The position numbers and the translations under genes are program-made. A DNA stretch of 64,000 nucleotides from SKHV01 sp963678565 (GTDB taxonomy: Bacteria; Bacteroidota; Bacteroidia; Bacteroidales; Prolixibacteraceae): NCBI GenBank assembly GCA_963678565.1, contig OY782875.1, positions 1,984,001 through 2,048,000 of the forward strand. The letters run 5' to 3'. The notes under the pieces are model-generated. The model ran no database searches. It saw only the letters and a program-made list of their open reading frames with translations, and was not told where the DNA came from. Shown here one piece after another: positions 8,143 through 16,835 of the stretch. Within the stretch, counting starts at the first letter, position 1; each line of letters begins with the position of its first letter.

Positions 8143-8718
8143 TCATTTTTCAAAATTTAATGGTAATAATTCAAATTTTTCATTCTGGTATGTTTGAAAT
8201 TCTATAATACCAAACTCTTTCACAATCGAAAATTCTTTAAATATAGAATCCTGGATATTGCTGATCGAGATTATATTGGTGTAGTCTTTCTCATAGATGG
8301 ATTTATCAATATTTGAAATAGAATCTTTGAGGATAAAATAATCTTTGGCATGTTTTATTTTACCATTATCAAGAAAAACTTCATCTATATGGATTGATTG
8401 ATCACAAGCATGAATCCAATATCTAAACAAAATTGAATCGCTGTTGGTAATGCCAAAGATTATTTTACTATAACCATAATAATTGTTATTTCCAGTTCTA
8501 ATACCTAACTGATACTGGTATTCAGACTGACTATAAACTGTTGTGGCTTTCGCTACAACAGTATCGCTATCGTTATACAAATAAAATAAGCTATCGTAGT
8601 TTTCGAGTAACCATTCTTTGTCATCTTCAGTTAATTCGCATGGTGAATCAGAGTCGCAAGCATGGAACAAAAAAGGGATTGCGACAATTATAATTGTGAT
8701 AATTGAATAAAATTTCAT
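8143..8718 (-). CDS. lipoprotein of unknown function
   Basis: 191 aa. Signal peptide with lipobox FHAC, Cys at 21, then an acidic mature protein rich in Tyr, Asp and Ser (DSDSPCELTEDDKEWLLENY). No family recognised. Unlike most genes here it is not tight against the cassette ends: 406 nt lie downstream and 301 nt upstream, and both gaps carry the second-family hairpin. It may therefore have its own promoter, although I see no clear one. Real gene likely. Confidence 0.7.
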   Translation of the reverse strand: MKFYSIITIIIVAIPFLFHACDSDSPCELTEDDKEWLLENYDSLFYLYNDSDTVVAKATTVYSQSEYQYQLGIRTGNNNYYGYSKIIFGITNSDSILFRYWIHACDQSIHIDEVFLDNGKIKHAKDYFILKDSISNIDKSIYEKDYTNIISISNIQDSIFKEFSIVKEFGIIEFQTYQNEKFELLPLNFEK

Positions 8719-8782
8719 TGATTAAGTTATTTGTTTTCATAATTAATAATACGATTCAAATCAATAGGAGTGAGGGCAAAAA

Positions 8783-8853
8783 ACAACTCTTTTAAAAAAC
8801 AGCAGTAAAGTAATGTGTAAAGGAGTTTTTGAATGTGTTGTTTGTGCGTTGGC
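8783..8853 (+). repeat. second-family hairpin element, copy e'
   Basis: Outer stem ACAAC / GTTGT (8783-8787 with 8837-8841), inner stem TTTTAAAAAAC / GTTTTTGAA, then the conserved tail TTTGTGCGTTGGC. Right-hand partner of copy e. The rest of 8719-9018 holds a short repeat-like stretch CTGCCTGTAAAGGCAGAAGC at 8889 and nothing else I recognise. Confidence 0.6.
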
Positions 8854-9018
8854 TTTTTATTTGAAATGCTTTACCTAAATTTTAACTGCCTGTAAAGGCA
8901 GAAGCAGGCGGGGAAATAAATTTTACGTTCTGTATGTACTGACACCGATTAAGTGTTGTTTTAATTTTATACGTTGGATGATTAATTGCTGCTTTGAGCT
9001 TTAAATGACCTTGTTGCT

Positions 9019-9141
9019 AACGGTAAATTGTATGTTGTCGGTGCGGATTTCGGAGAGCGTTTTTGTCGACCGACAAAAATGCTAGAGAAAGGAGCAGAGG
9101 CACAAGTATTGCTGAACCCGCACTGCGACATACAAATTGTT
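9019..9141. repeat. attC-like site 7 (class A)
   Basis: 123 bp. Appears identical to site 36 (48183-48305), including the variants GAGAGCG and GGCACAAGTATTGCTG. Both precede a copy of non-coding cassette N2. Left flank TTGTTGCTAAC pairs with GTTAGCAACTG at 7735. Confidence 0.9.
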
Positions 9142-9799
9142 AGCAACAGGGTTAAATGTTTCATCAAATACAAATGGTTTCATGTATTGTGCTATTTCAA
9201 AACAATAATGTAATTATTCTCAATCAACAATTAGTAAGGCTTAATTATGTATTTATTTGAAATTACACGTTATTCTACTAAACCGTAGGTTAGATGTTCT
9301 GAAATATGCTCCTTATCAGTTCCTACACGTTGATTTGTGACTCTTACTTTACAATTTGTCATTCCTACATGTCCTTTTTTCATTTCTACTAGTTGATTTA
9401 AGGTTCCTACTTGACATTTTGTAATGAAACCTTAATAATTGGGGTTTCCTTACTGTCAAATTAACAATGAACATTATCTCTCAGCTAATTTTTTACATTA
9501 AAAGCAATGTGTCGAAACAAAAACTTACGCCTAGTGGAATAAAATGAATCAATATTTATAAAAAATAGGAGTGCACAAAGTTGTCCTCAGTCACAAAAGA
9601 TGGGGAAAAGAATTTGCTTACACAATATAATTTAAAAGAGGTTTAAAACCGTTATAAATTACGTTGTTGTTCTACGTGTAATCAAAGATTAATTTTGGAA
9701 ATTGATTGTACAAAAATGCAACCATCGATGAATGCTTATTTTATAAGAATGGAACATATAAAGCAAACATGAAAGTTCAAAAACGACCTTGTTGCTAAC
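9139..9799 (-). repeat. non-coding cassette N2, copy 1
   Basis: 661 bp from GTTAGCAACAGG to CCTTGTTGCTAAC, matching 48303-48984 with few differences. No convincing ORF on either strand. It contains a 21-nt tandem array at 9320-9424, a hairpin around GAAACC/GGTTTC near 9428, and a long-range stem between ATTACACGT (about 9265) and ACGTGTAAT (about 9676). This looks like a structured RNA or DNA element moved as a cassette. Strand taken from the array. Confidence 0.75.
9320..9424. repeat. 21-nt tandem repeat, 5 units (in N2 copy 1)
   Basis: Units begin TTCCTAC or a close variant: TTCCTACACGTTGATTTGTG, CTCTTACTTTACAATTTGTC, TTCCTACATGTCC, TTTCTACTAGTTG, TTCCTACTTGACA, each 21 nt. N2 copy 2 has six units, so the array has gained or lost exactly one. 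Confidence 0.8.
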
Positions 9800-9921
9800 G
9801 GATGGCAATATGTGGAGGACGGGATTTCGAAGCTCCAACTTATCAAACTGTAACAATTTTTTAATAAATGAACGAAAGTTTAAATTACCCTTCATCCCCC
9901 GGCTTACGTATATTGCGTGTT
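9797..9921. repeat. attC-like site 8 (class I)
   Basis: 125 bp. Arms CAATATGTGGAGGACGGG and CCCGGCTTACGTATATTG; AT-rich middle. Left flank CTTGTTGCTAAC pairs with the start of N2. The right cassette starts GTTAGCGGTTG. Its GTTA supplies the TAA stop of the S41 peptidase gene. Confidence 0.82.
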
Positions 9922-10963
9922 AGCGGTTGTTTATCTTGTTCTTAATCTTATTGTATTTCTTTTTCTGTTCAGAATCATCGGTTTTTGCAATCAATGTATT
10001 AACAATCTCAATATAAGCAATATTAAACGAATCCTCTTTTTTTGATTCAATATCAGGTTTCACACCAATTGCCTCCCAATTCCCGTTCGTTGTCGGAATT
10101 GTAATATTACAAACGGGAACTTGAATTCCATAATTTTCATTTAGAATTAAAAAATCTGTACCATTTGCTGCACCGTATGATTTTTCCCCAACCAATATTG
10201 CTCTATCTAAATGTTTCATAGCGTACGAAAACTTTTCGGCATTTGAAACTGTATTATTACTAATCAAAATGTACAAAGGTTTATCAACTAAATCCTTTAT
10301 GGTTATATCATTAAATGTTGAGTCATTAGTTATTTTATTAATAGGTTTCTCAAAGTTTGTTGACCAATGTATAGGATTATTATCAAAAAAATAGCTAGCT
10401 AAGTAATTATCCGTAGGACCATATCCACCTTGATTATCTCGTAAATCTATAATTATTCCATCAGTATATTTCAAAAATTCAATCGAAGCGTCAATCGTAC
10501 TTTTTACAAGTTTAAGCGGATAAAAAAAGTTGAAACGTAAGTATCCAATATTACCTTCCAGAATCTCAAGTTTTTCAAAACCAAAATTCTCCTTTAATCC
10601 CTGCTCTTTTTCCCATTCAATCTCTTCTTCAGGTGTCTCCTCAGGTTCTGACAGAATCATTTTGATAAATTTCGGATTATAATTTACTCTAAAATGTTTG
10701 TCATTTGATATTTCTCTCAAATCTTTTGTTAATTCTCCTGCAAATTGACCAAACTTATCTATAGTGTCATATTTGGTTTTATACAAGTCGTCGAGCGACC
10801 TATTTATAAACTTAACTTTGTCCTCAAAAACATAATTTTCCTTTATTAATGTCTTAATCTTAACGATAATCGAATCTTTTTCTTCCTTACTTATCGTATT
10901 TTGAGAAAATCCTAAGGTGTTTAATCCAAAAATAATCAATAGCAATGTTGTCAATTTTTTCAT
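9920..10963 (-). CDS. secreted S41-family (IRBP/CtpA-type) peptidase
   Basis: 347 aa from the ATG at 10963; the frame is open further upstream but that part lies in site 9. Signal peptide MKKLTTLLLIIFGLNTLGFS. Helical N-domain to about residue 130, then the S41 core: IIIDLRDNQGG (typical loop), NTVSNAEKFSYAMK with the likely nucleophile Ser in VSNAE, and GEKSYGAANG. No PDZ domain seen. Probably a periplasmic or surface tail-specific-like protease; substrate unknown. The stop codon TAA is formed by the cassette's own terminal TAAC. Single-gene cassette, ATG 72 nt from the cassette end. Confidence 0.85.
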   Translation of the reverse strand: MKKLTTLLLIIFGLNTLGFSQNTISKEEKDSIIVKIKTLIKENYVFEDKVKFINRSLDDLYKTKYDTIDKFGQFAGELTKDLREISNDKHFRVNYNPKFIKMILSEPEETPEEEIEWEKEQGLKENFGFEKLEILEGNIGYLRFNFFYPLKLVKSTIDASIEFLKYTDGIIIDLRDNQGGYGPTDNYLASYFFDNNPIHWSTNFEKPINKITNDSTFNDITIKDLVDKPLYILISNNTVSNAEKFSYAMKHLDRAILVGEKSYGAANGTDFLILNENYGIQVPVCNITIPTTNGNWEAIGVKPDIESKKEDSFNIAYIEIVNTLIAKTDDSEQKKKYNKIKNKINNR

Positions 10964-11034
10964 CTCATTTTGTTTTTTGTTAAAAGACGTCTCTTTTCTA
11001 GGAACGCTGCATGGTTTCTGGAAAATAACCGCTA

Positions 11035-11157
11035 ACGGTAAATTGCATGTTGTCGTTGCGGTTTGCGATGAGATTTCCTGTCCAAAGGACGTAGGAAATC
11101 GAGACGGAAACCAAAGACGGCACCCCACTGAACCCGCAATGCAATATGCAAAATGTT
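11035..11157. repeat. attC-like site 9 (class B)
   Basis: 123 bp. Arms TTGCATGTTGTCGTTGCGG and CCGCAATGCAATATGCAA. Against other class B sites (TTGTA.../...TACAA) the T·A pair is replaced by C·G on both arms, a compensatory change. Middle hairpin TGTCCAAAGGACG. Left flank AATAACCGCTAAC pairs with GTTAGCGGTTG at 9919. Confidence 0.88.
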
Positions 11158-11177
11158 GTGCTTTCGTGCTTTATTAT

Positions 11178-12629
11178 CTATTTGGTTTTTAGGTTGATTA
11201 AACTAATAATTTCTCCTTTTATCTCAGGATTAGACGCACGGGGAGCTTTTGCCGTAACAATTTTTGATTTTGTATCGATGATAAAAAATCGCGGTATTGC
11301 ATTAATTGAGTAATAATCACACAGTTCAGATTGAAATGAATCTTTAATTACATAATGATTATCCATTTTTACATTCGATCTTGCCAAATAGTTTTTCCAA
11401 CCGTTATAATCTTTATCAAGGCTTAGCGAAATGACTTCAACTGGCAAATTTTCAACATTTTTTCTTAACGTTTCTATAAATGGCATTTCTTTTAGACAAG
11501 GATTACAATAAGTTGACCAAAAATCGATATATATCACTTTACCTTTATGTTTTGACAAAAGTTTTTTGAAAGATATTTCTTTACCTTGAATTGAAACTAG
11601 TTTTGTATTGAGTACACTTTTCGGTATTTCTGCATCCTTATATTTTGCAAATGCTTTGGCTAAGATATCCAGCAGTTCTTTATCTGTACATTTTGATTTA
11701 AAGTTATGGTAATTATTCTCAGCTAAGATGTCATCTCCATAACTGCGAAATAAATATCTTGCAATAAGATAATTTCTTGTATTGCCTTCCTTCAAACAAT
11801 AGTAATAACGTTTATAAAAATACGATAAAGAATCTCCTTTTTTATTGTCGAAACCATTAAGCTTTTGTTTGCTTTTGAGTGCAGCAGGATCTTGTTGAAG
11901 TATTTTTTCACATATTGGCACCCAAAAGGAAACAGCACCTAGATACTTCTGTCCATATTTTAATACACTGTCATTCTGGAAATATTCCGGAGAAATAAAG
12001 GAATAATATTCTTTGGGATTTTGAATTTTTGAAGTGGTTTTTTCGGCTCTTAGAAAATGCATAAGATGTATTTTTATTGAGGAATAATCTATCAAGCCTT
12101 GTGCATAAAACCTAAAAGGTTCGGAAACCTCATGATTCATCATATATTCATTGCAAAAATCTTTACTTTCTTTCCATCGTTTATTAATTTCAGATGTAAA
12201 GGTTTCAGTTGACACACCTGTTTTAAACAGCGTCTTGCCCAAAGTCCTATCATGATAATTACGTCTGTATTCTAAAATAAAGTTACAGTGCACTGCTCCT
12301 TTGCCTTTATATACTATCGTTTTTAGCGGATTCTGGTAATCAAACTCTATATCAAGATTATCTCCGGGTGTTAGGAATAAAAAATAATTGCGATCCGCTT
12401 GAAAGAATGTTTCTCTGGGCCTGTCAAGCTTAAATGAGATAACTCCCCAACCAGAAGAGTCAATTTCACACGTATAATTCCACGTATCTCTGGTAATATA
12501 ATTATTAAAAACTTTAACAACGATTTCTTTTCCAACTCCGTTTTTAACAAAGAAATTGAGACGTACTTTATCAGATGCATTTGAGTTTAATACGATAACT
12601 AAAAAAAATATTGTTACTATCTTTTTCAT
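11178..12629 (-). CDS. TlpA-like thioredoxin with large N-terminal domain
   Basis: 483 aa from the ATG at 12629 (signal peptide MKKIVTIFFLVIVLNSNAS). The N-terminal beta-rich region (20-110) looks like the DUF4369-type domain common before TlpA domains in Bacteroidota. Helical middle to about 360, then the thioredoxin fold: FWSTYCNPCLKEMPF with C-N-P-C and the cis-Pro in NAIPRFFIID. Likely a periplasmic thiol-disulfide oxidoreductase. Intact. The start fits the signal peptide better than the longer frame. Similar domains occur in three other cassettes in the window. Confidence 0.85.
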   Translation of the reverse strand: MKKIVTIFFLVIVLNSNASDKVRLNFFVKNGVGKEIVVKVFNNYITRDTWNYTCEIDSSGWGVISFKLDRPRETFFQADRNYFLFLTPGDNLDIEFDYQNPLKTIVYKGKGAVHCNFILEYRRNYHDRTLGKTLFKTGVSTETFTSEINKRWKESKDFCNEYMMNHEVSEPFRFYAQGLIDYSSIKIHLMHFLRAEKTTSKIQNPKEYYSFISPEYFQNDSVLKYGQKYLGAVSFWVPICEKILQQDPAALKSKQKLNGFDNKKGDSLSYFYKRYYYCLKEGNTRNYLIARYLFRSYGDDILAENNYHNFKSKCTDKELLDILAKAFAKYKDAEIPKSVLNTKLVSIQGKEISFKKLLSKHKGKVIYIDFWSTYCNPCLKEMPFIETLRKNVENLPVEVISLSLDKDYNGWKNYLARSNVKMDNHYVIKDSFQSELCDYYSINAIPRFFIIDTKSKIVTAKAPRASNPEIKGEIISLINLKTK

Positions 12630-12662
12630 ATAAGTTAAGTTGTTTCTGTTAGCATTCTGACT

Positions 12663-12765
12663 AACGGTAAAATTAGTTAATTTTCGTCTCAATCTTCTTA
12701 TTCATAATACTTTCCCGCCAATCAAATTGCTAAAAAAGTTGAAAAAGTGCTAAAATTTAGTCGTT
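12663..12765. repeat. degenerate attC-like site 10
   Basis: 103 bp between GACTAACGGTAAAA and GTCGTTAGCAA; the arms are weak and the spacing is 20 bp short of the norm. Its flanks do not obey the complementarity rule; the real right end of the thioredoxin cassette is at 12850 (GAAGCACAAC pairing with GTTGTGCTT at 11155). It resembles site 12 in sequence and position, 5' of a gene start. Confidence 0.4.
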
Positions 12766-12849
12766 AGCAACAGTATTTATAAGCTCTGGAGAAATAGATA
12801 ATTTGCGTTTAAATCTATTCAGGAAGTGCTTATGTGGTGAATGAAGCAC

Positions 12850-12976
12850 AACGGTCACTTGTATGTGGTCGGGCGGGATTTCTGGAGGAAATCGTGTCAG
12901 ACCCGCAGGAAAGTGGGCACGAGGTCTGACTTGTCAGACCGCTAAAACCCCCGCCTGCCATATACAATTCCTGCTG
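12850..12976. repeat. attC-like site 11 (class C), right end decayed
   Basis: Arms CTTGTATGTGGTCGGGCGGG and CCCGCCTGCCATATACAA; the middle GTGTCAGACCCGC...GGTCTGACTTGTCAG is as in sites 21 and 31. The terminal GTTA of the class has become CCTGCTG, so the core GTT is lost, although CCTGC still pairs with GCAGG at 13952. A dead site next to an intact gene. Confidence 0.75.
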
Positions 12977-12985
12977 TTTTTTTAT

Positions 12986-13777
12986 TCATTTATCCGGTGT
13001 ATATATAAATTTTAATCCATGATATAAACTTTGAAAGGGAACGTGTCCTTCGTCTTCATAAATTTTCAACTCACATACAACATTCTCTTTGGATTTTATC
13101 TTTTGGCTAAAATTTGACAATTGTTTTCTATTAATTCCATCCGGGTCTAGAAAATCGTTTAGTCCGTGTGTTAAAAATATTTTTGTCAGGTTATTATTTT
13201 TTGTTTTTAAAAAGTTAGCTGTTAAGTCGTCGAAATATTCTCCACAATCAAGAAATGCTCCGCTACATACAATATACGAATCAAAAGAATTAGTATTTGT
13301 CAAGAAATAATACAATGTGAAAATTGCGCTTAAAGATTGTCCACATAAAATTTTCTCATTAGTTGTCCGAAAAGATTTATTTATATATGGAACCAACTCT
13401 ATGTCGATGAAATTTTTGAACTTTTCAGCACCAGGTTCTGTGTCGAAAAAGCCAGTCTTTGTCGGCATCATATCTCTATTCCTATTTGTGTTTTCAATCA
13501 TAACTACAATCATTTCTGGTATTAACTCATCAATGTGAGCTAACCTATTGATTGTCCCAATGGTTTCAGAAAATAAGTCAATGTCGCCGTCAAGTCGATA
13601 AATGACAGGATAAGACTTTTTTGTCTCATCATATCCTTTGGGTAGTTTAATTATGATTTTTCTATTCTCATTCAATTCTTTCGAGTTTATTGAATCAATA
13701 AAACCGAGCTTTATTTCCTGACTAAATAGAATTGTCGATGATAGGACTAATAAGGTTAAAAGAGTTAATTTTATCAT
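12986..13777 (-). CDS. secreted esterase (Fes/IroE-type alpha/beta-hydrolase)
   Basis: 263 aa. Signal peptide 1-19 (ends ILFSQ). Putative esterase domain (PF00756 type): KLPKGYDETKKSYPVIYRLDG near 45-63, nucleophile elbow CGQSLS with Ser148, and His245 in EDEGHVPF; Asp208 or Asp211 in NDFLDPDG could be the acid. Members cleave siderophore esters, carbohydrate esters or act as mycolyl-type esterases; the substrate here cannot be told. Single-gene cassette whose downstream site has lost its core. ATG 43 nt from degenerate site 12. Confidence 0.82.
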   Translation of the reverse strand: MIKLTLLTLLVLSSTILFSQEIKLGFIDSINSKELNENRKIIIKLPKGYDETKKSYPVIYRLDGDIDLFSETIGTINRLAHIDELIPEMIVVMIENTNRNRDMMPTKTGFFDTEPGAEKFKNFIDIELVPYINKSFRTTNEKILCGQSLSAIFTLYYFLTNTNSFDSYIVCSGAFLDCGEYFDDLTANFLKTKNNNLTKIFLTHGLNDFLDPDGINRKQLSNFSQKIKSKENVVCELKIYEDEGHVPFQSLYHGLKFIYTPDK

Positions 13778-13819
13778 TGTAATTTAAGCTATGTTGTTGG
13801 CTCTCTTAAAATTCCGACT

Positions 13820-13910
13820 AACGGTAAAACTACATTACTGATAAACAGTAATTTAATAATTATGTGTTTTTGTCATTTTTCTAAGCCTTTCCATTTCCCA
13901 TTTGATCGTT
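13820..13910. repeat. degenerate attC-like site 12
   Basis: 91 bp from GACTAACGGTAAAA to GATCGTTAGCAA, with poor arms. Closely resembles site 10 at both ends. The functional end of the esterase cassette appears to be at 13957 (TTGCAGGTAAC). Sites 10 and 12 may be remnants of one lost class. Confidence 0.4.
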
Positions 13911-13956
13911 AGCAAAAAAAATCAACTGTTTTACGACCAGTAGGAGGATTGCAGGT

Positions 13957-14082
13957 AACGGAAAATTGTAAGTTGTCGGTGCGGATTTCGAAGAGCGTTT
14001 TTGTCGACCGACAAAAATGCTAGAGAAAGGAGCAAAGGCAACAAATTTTAGCAGCTCACCGTACTGCAATATACAAATTGTT
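13957..14082. repeat. attC-like site 13 (class A)
   Basis: 126 bp, arm variant TTGTAAGTTGTCGGTGCGG. Like the sites left of the other five N1 copies, it ends CACCGTACTGCAATATACAA. Left flank GATTGCAGGTAAC pairs with the decayed CCTGC at 12970. Confidence 0.88.
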
Positions 14083-14655
14083 ACAAGCAGTTAATAAAAA
14101 ACTGACTACAACTTATTTTATGCTTAGTAACTAAAAGTTGTGTGCAGGCGAACTTTTTTGTTTGATTTTTATACTTACGTTTTTTAAATATTTACACTTA
14201 GCATGCAAAAACAAATAGTTGATTCTAAAAAGCTAAAGTTCCACAACAAATAAGTGTTGTTAGTTTATTTATCGACAACAAGATTAAACAACCAAGAAGG
14301 AATTATAATTAAGAGCTTTAAAAAGCGCGGGGCGAACTTGTCCACAAGCGCAAGGCAGTTTTTAGCTTTGAATGAAACTGCGGAATAAAGTTGCTCTTTA
14401 ATTGAACTCGATTTTAAGTTTATAGAAAGTGTTGAACATAAAATAGAGTAGGGTGACTTAATTTATTATTTGTAATTGGACTTGTCTTAAACGTAAACAA
14501 TAATTTGTTTGCAGCAAAAAGCAACAAAGCACTGAATGTGAACTGAATAAATGTTATACCAAATTAAGTTGCTCGACATAGATTAAAAGTTGAAAAGAGC
14601 AATTTCTCAGACAAAACTTAGAGCAGTAATTACAAAAAATCTAATTGCTTGTAAC
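14080..14655 (-). repeat. non-coding cassette N1, copy A
   Basis: 576 bp from GTTACAAGCAGTTAAT to AATTGCTTGTAAC; no ORF of note. Shared landmarks with the other five copies: a hairpin ACAACAAATAAGTGTTGT, CTTGTCCACAAG, and a long-range stem between GGGTGACTTAATTT (14450) and AAATTAAGTTGCTC (14560), enclosed by TTGCTCTTT / AAAGAGCAA. Suggests a structured RNA or DNA element. Confidence 0.8.
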
Positions 14656-14777
14656 GGAAAATTGTAAGTTGTCGTTGCGGATTGCGGGCTTCTTCCCTGT
14701 CAAACCGCTACGCAGTTTGAGCGAGATGCAAACGTTAAAATTTACTACATTGCCTGCCATTACTTATACAAAATGTT
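14653..14777. repeat. attC-like site 14 (class D)
   Basis: 125 bp. Arms TTGTAAGTTGTCGTTGCGG at left and TGCCTGCCATTACTTATACA at right; the middle has CTGTCAAACCGCTACGCAG. The left arm resembles class B and the right arm class D, so it may be a recombinant site. Left flank TTGCTTGTAAC closes N1; the next cassette starts GTTGGCAACCG. Confidence 0.8.
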
Positions 14778-14789
14778 GGCAACCGTAAT

Positions 14790-15554
14790 TTATTCTTTAT
14801 CTTTTTTCTTTTTACGATTGTTCTTTTTCTTATTATCTTCTTTTTCAATTTCTTCAAACATCTTCATACCTTCAGGACCGAACATACGATTTGCTGCATG
14901 TTCGATATTAAAATAAAGATGAGGGCATTCTTCACTATCTTCAAATTGAACTCCTAAAATATCATGAAAGTTTCCACTATCATCTCTTCCTGACCCCATG
15001 AAGCAAATGCCACTTTGAAAAGCCAATTTTATTATCCATTGTCCATCAGCCGGGGATAAAACAAACCATGATGTTTCATAAGACCTTCCATCGCCCGTTG
15101 ACAAATCACTCAACACAACCAAATCAAATTTGTTGATATATATTTGAGTACTATCTGGTTTATTAAGTTTTCTAAGAGCATAACTTTTTTCTCTATTTCC
15201 AATCAGGTTGAAAGGATTGCTAGATAAAAGAGTATCACATTTCAATAGAGCTATTTCATAGTCTCCCTTTTCATTTAAAGACCAAATCTCTCTTTCAATT
15301 GAAATATCCTGATATGGCCAATAATTATCATTGTCTGTATAGCCAATTTGTAGTGCTATCATTTCATAATTTGTCAGCGAAGTATCACCACTCAAGAAAC
15401 GAGGGAATAGTTTTTCAAAATAGATTTCACTAGTGTCAACTTTTGTTCGAGCAAGAATTTGATCAAAATCCCTGTTATAATTAAAATCTATTTGTTTTTG
15501 ACCGTACGCAAAACATGTGAAAAAAGAAATTAAGAGTAATAATGTTTGTTTCAT
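14790..15554 (-). CDS. exported DUF4919-like protein
   Basis: 254 aa from the ATG at 15554 (signal peptide MKQTLLLLISFFTCFAYGQ). The mature part FNYNRDFDQILARTKVDTSE and NYEMIALQIGYTDNDNYWPY match the helical DUF4919 pattern I know from Bacteroidota, with TPR-like character. The C-terminus is very basic (KKKNNRKKKKDKE). No enzymatic motif. Single-gene cassette; ATG 28 nt from the cassette end. The upstream extension of the frame is site sequence, so the shorter start is chosen. Confidence 0.75.
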   Translation of the reverse strand: MKQTLLLLISFFTCFAYGQKQIDFNYNRDFDQILARTKVDTSEIYFEKLFPRFLSGDTSLTNYEMIALQIGYTDNDNYWPYQDISIEREIWSLNEKGDYEIALLKCDTLLSSNPFNLIGNREKSYALRKLNKPDSTQIYINKFDLVVLSDLSTGDGRSYETSWFVLSPADGQWIIKLAFQSGICFMGSGRDDSGNFHDILGVQFEDSEECPHLYFNIEHAANRMFGPEGMKMFEEIEKEDNKKKNNRKKKKDKE

Positions 15555-15581
15555 ATTCTGTCTTTTGTTTTTATGGTTGCC

Positions 15582-15706
15582 AACGGTAAATTGTATGTTG
15601 TCGTTGCGGATTGCGGGTGATTGTCCGTCCGCAGGACGAAAGACAATCATGCGGGAATCCGAGGCGACAACCTGCACCGAACCCGCAATGCAATTTACAA
15701 AATGTT
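15582..15706. repeat. attC-like site 15 (class B)
   Basis: 125 bp; arms TTGTATGTTGTCGTTGCGG / CCGCAATGCAATTTACAA, middle GTCCGTCCGCAGGACG. Left flank ATGGTTGCCAAC pairs with GTTGGCAACCG at 14775. The next cassette starts GTTACCAACTG. Confidence 0.88.
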
Positions 15707-15718
15707 ACCAACTGTTTT

Positions 15719-16378
15719 TTATTTAAATTCATCATATCTCCTTGTCCAATAATCAGCTATAAATCCCCATTTGTTATCTTGAAATTTATATATGGTGTCT
15801 ATTGGTAAAGTCTCAATTGAGTCTTTTTTATCTCCTCGGATTTTGCAGATATAAATTCCATCTTTTTCGTCCATGTTATCACACTCTCTGCCAGAAATGT
15901 TACCAATTTTAATTGTCTTGAAATCCTCGATGTAGAATAAATCACTATCCCAATTCATATCCGCACATCCGCTCCGATGATAAGAATAGAAATATCTTGT
16001 ATTGTTAATTGATTTTGAGTCAGGATATTTAGTGAAATTTTTTACTTCTTTAAAGGACTTGTCATTTGAATCATATTTTATAAAATCTTCTACACCTGGG
16101 ATATTTGATACATGACTAATCATTAAGTCTTTTTTCCCATCATTGTCAAAGTCTATAAACTCAAAATTGGGATATGAGTCATTAAGCTTAAATACAACAT
16201 TTCCATTTGAATCTGTAATAAATAAGGTGTAATCTTTTTTTATCGTCACTGTATAAAGCAGATTGTCAATTGTGGCAGATTCAACTCTTATAATTGTTGA
16301 ATCAACTTGATTTTCTTGTCCAAATGAATTTGAAAAGATTATCAAGAATATTATTGTTGTTAATAGCAGAGGCTTCAT
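15719..16378 (-). CDS. exported XAC2610-like / FG-GAP-type protein
   Basis: 219 aa. Signal peptide 1-20 (ends SNSFGQ). One calcium-loop-like motif FIDFDNDGKKDLMI (about residues 73-86) as in FG-GAP or XAC2610-related proteins, followed by a Cys/Tyr-rich part (YFYSYHRSGCADMNWDSD). Probably a periplasmic or surface protein that binds Ca2+ or carbohydrate (inference). ATG only 16 nt from the cassette end, so neither promoter nor Shine-Dalgarno box fits inside the cassette. Confidence 0.75.
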   Translation of the reverse strand: MKPLLLTTIIFLIIFSNSFGQENQVDSTIIRVESATIDNLLYTVTIKKDYTLFITDSNGNVVFKLNDSYPNFEFIDFDNDGKKDLMISHVSNIPGVEDFIKYDSNDKSFKEVKNFTKYPDSKSINNTRYFYSYHRSGCADMNWDSDLFYIEDFKTIKIGNISGRECDNMDEKDGIYICKIRGDKKDSIETLPIDTIYKFQDNKWGFIADYWTRRYDEFK

Positions 16379-16393
16379 TTTTAAATAGTTGGT

Positions 16394-16517
16394 AACGGTA
16401 AATTGTATGTTGTCGGTGCGGAATTTGAGGAGCGGTAGTGTCGACCGATGATGACGTTAGTGAAATACACCGAGACAACTAGCATTGTTGAACCGGCACT
16501 GCGACATACAACATGTT
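16394..16517. repeat. attC-like site 16 (class A)
   Basis: 124 bp; near copy of site 1 with substitutions in the right arm (CGGCACTGCGACATACAACA). Left flank AAATAGTTGGTAAC pairs with GTTACCAACTG at 15704. The cassette to its right starts GTTACCGCCAG, as after site 1. Confidence 0.88.
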
Positions 16518-16531
16518 ACCGCCAGTAATTT

Positions 16532-16834
16532 TTAAAGTGTATCAAAGCTATTTAGGTTAACATTATTATTCAAAAACAAAATCAAAAGCGTTATCCCAAT
16601 TAGAATTACAATCGTGATAATAATATATATAATTGTAAACTTTCTGCGCTCTTTTAAAAAATCTTTTTGAATTTTGACTTTGATTATATTGAGTTGTTCC
16701 TCTGAAATATTCTTATGATACAAGGCATGTTTTTTGTGTTTTGCAGCTTGTACACCTTTAAAAAAAGTTTCTCTCTTACGTTTATTGTTTTTGAGAGAAG
16801 TTATCATTGCTAGAACTGATCCAGCTCCGCTCAT
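16532..16834 (-). CDS. small membrane protein, MSGAG family (copy 2)
   Basis: 100 aa, tail-anchored like copy 1 at 201-503. Replacements relative to copy 1 cluster in the middle (QAAKHKKHALYHKNISEE versus QAVKHKKHALYHKVISDE) and at the last residue. This gene abuts the site; divergence is concentrated toward that side of the duplicated cassette while the two upstream genes are unchanged. Confidence 0.75.
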   Translation of the reverse strand: MSGAGSVLAMITSLKNNKRKRETFFKGVQAAKHKKHALYHKNISEEQLNIIKVKIQKDFLKERRKFTIIYIIITIVILIGITLLILFLNNNVNLNSFDTL

Positions 16835-16835
16835 A

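Noticed and set aside
9689..9895. 68-codon ORF over the N2 right end and site 8
   Set aside because: It crosses a cassette border and is not kept in N2 copy 2, where the corresponding frame (48856-49089) has a different N-terminus.
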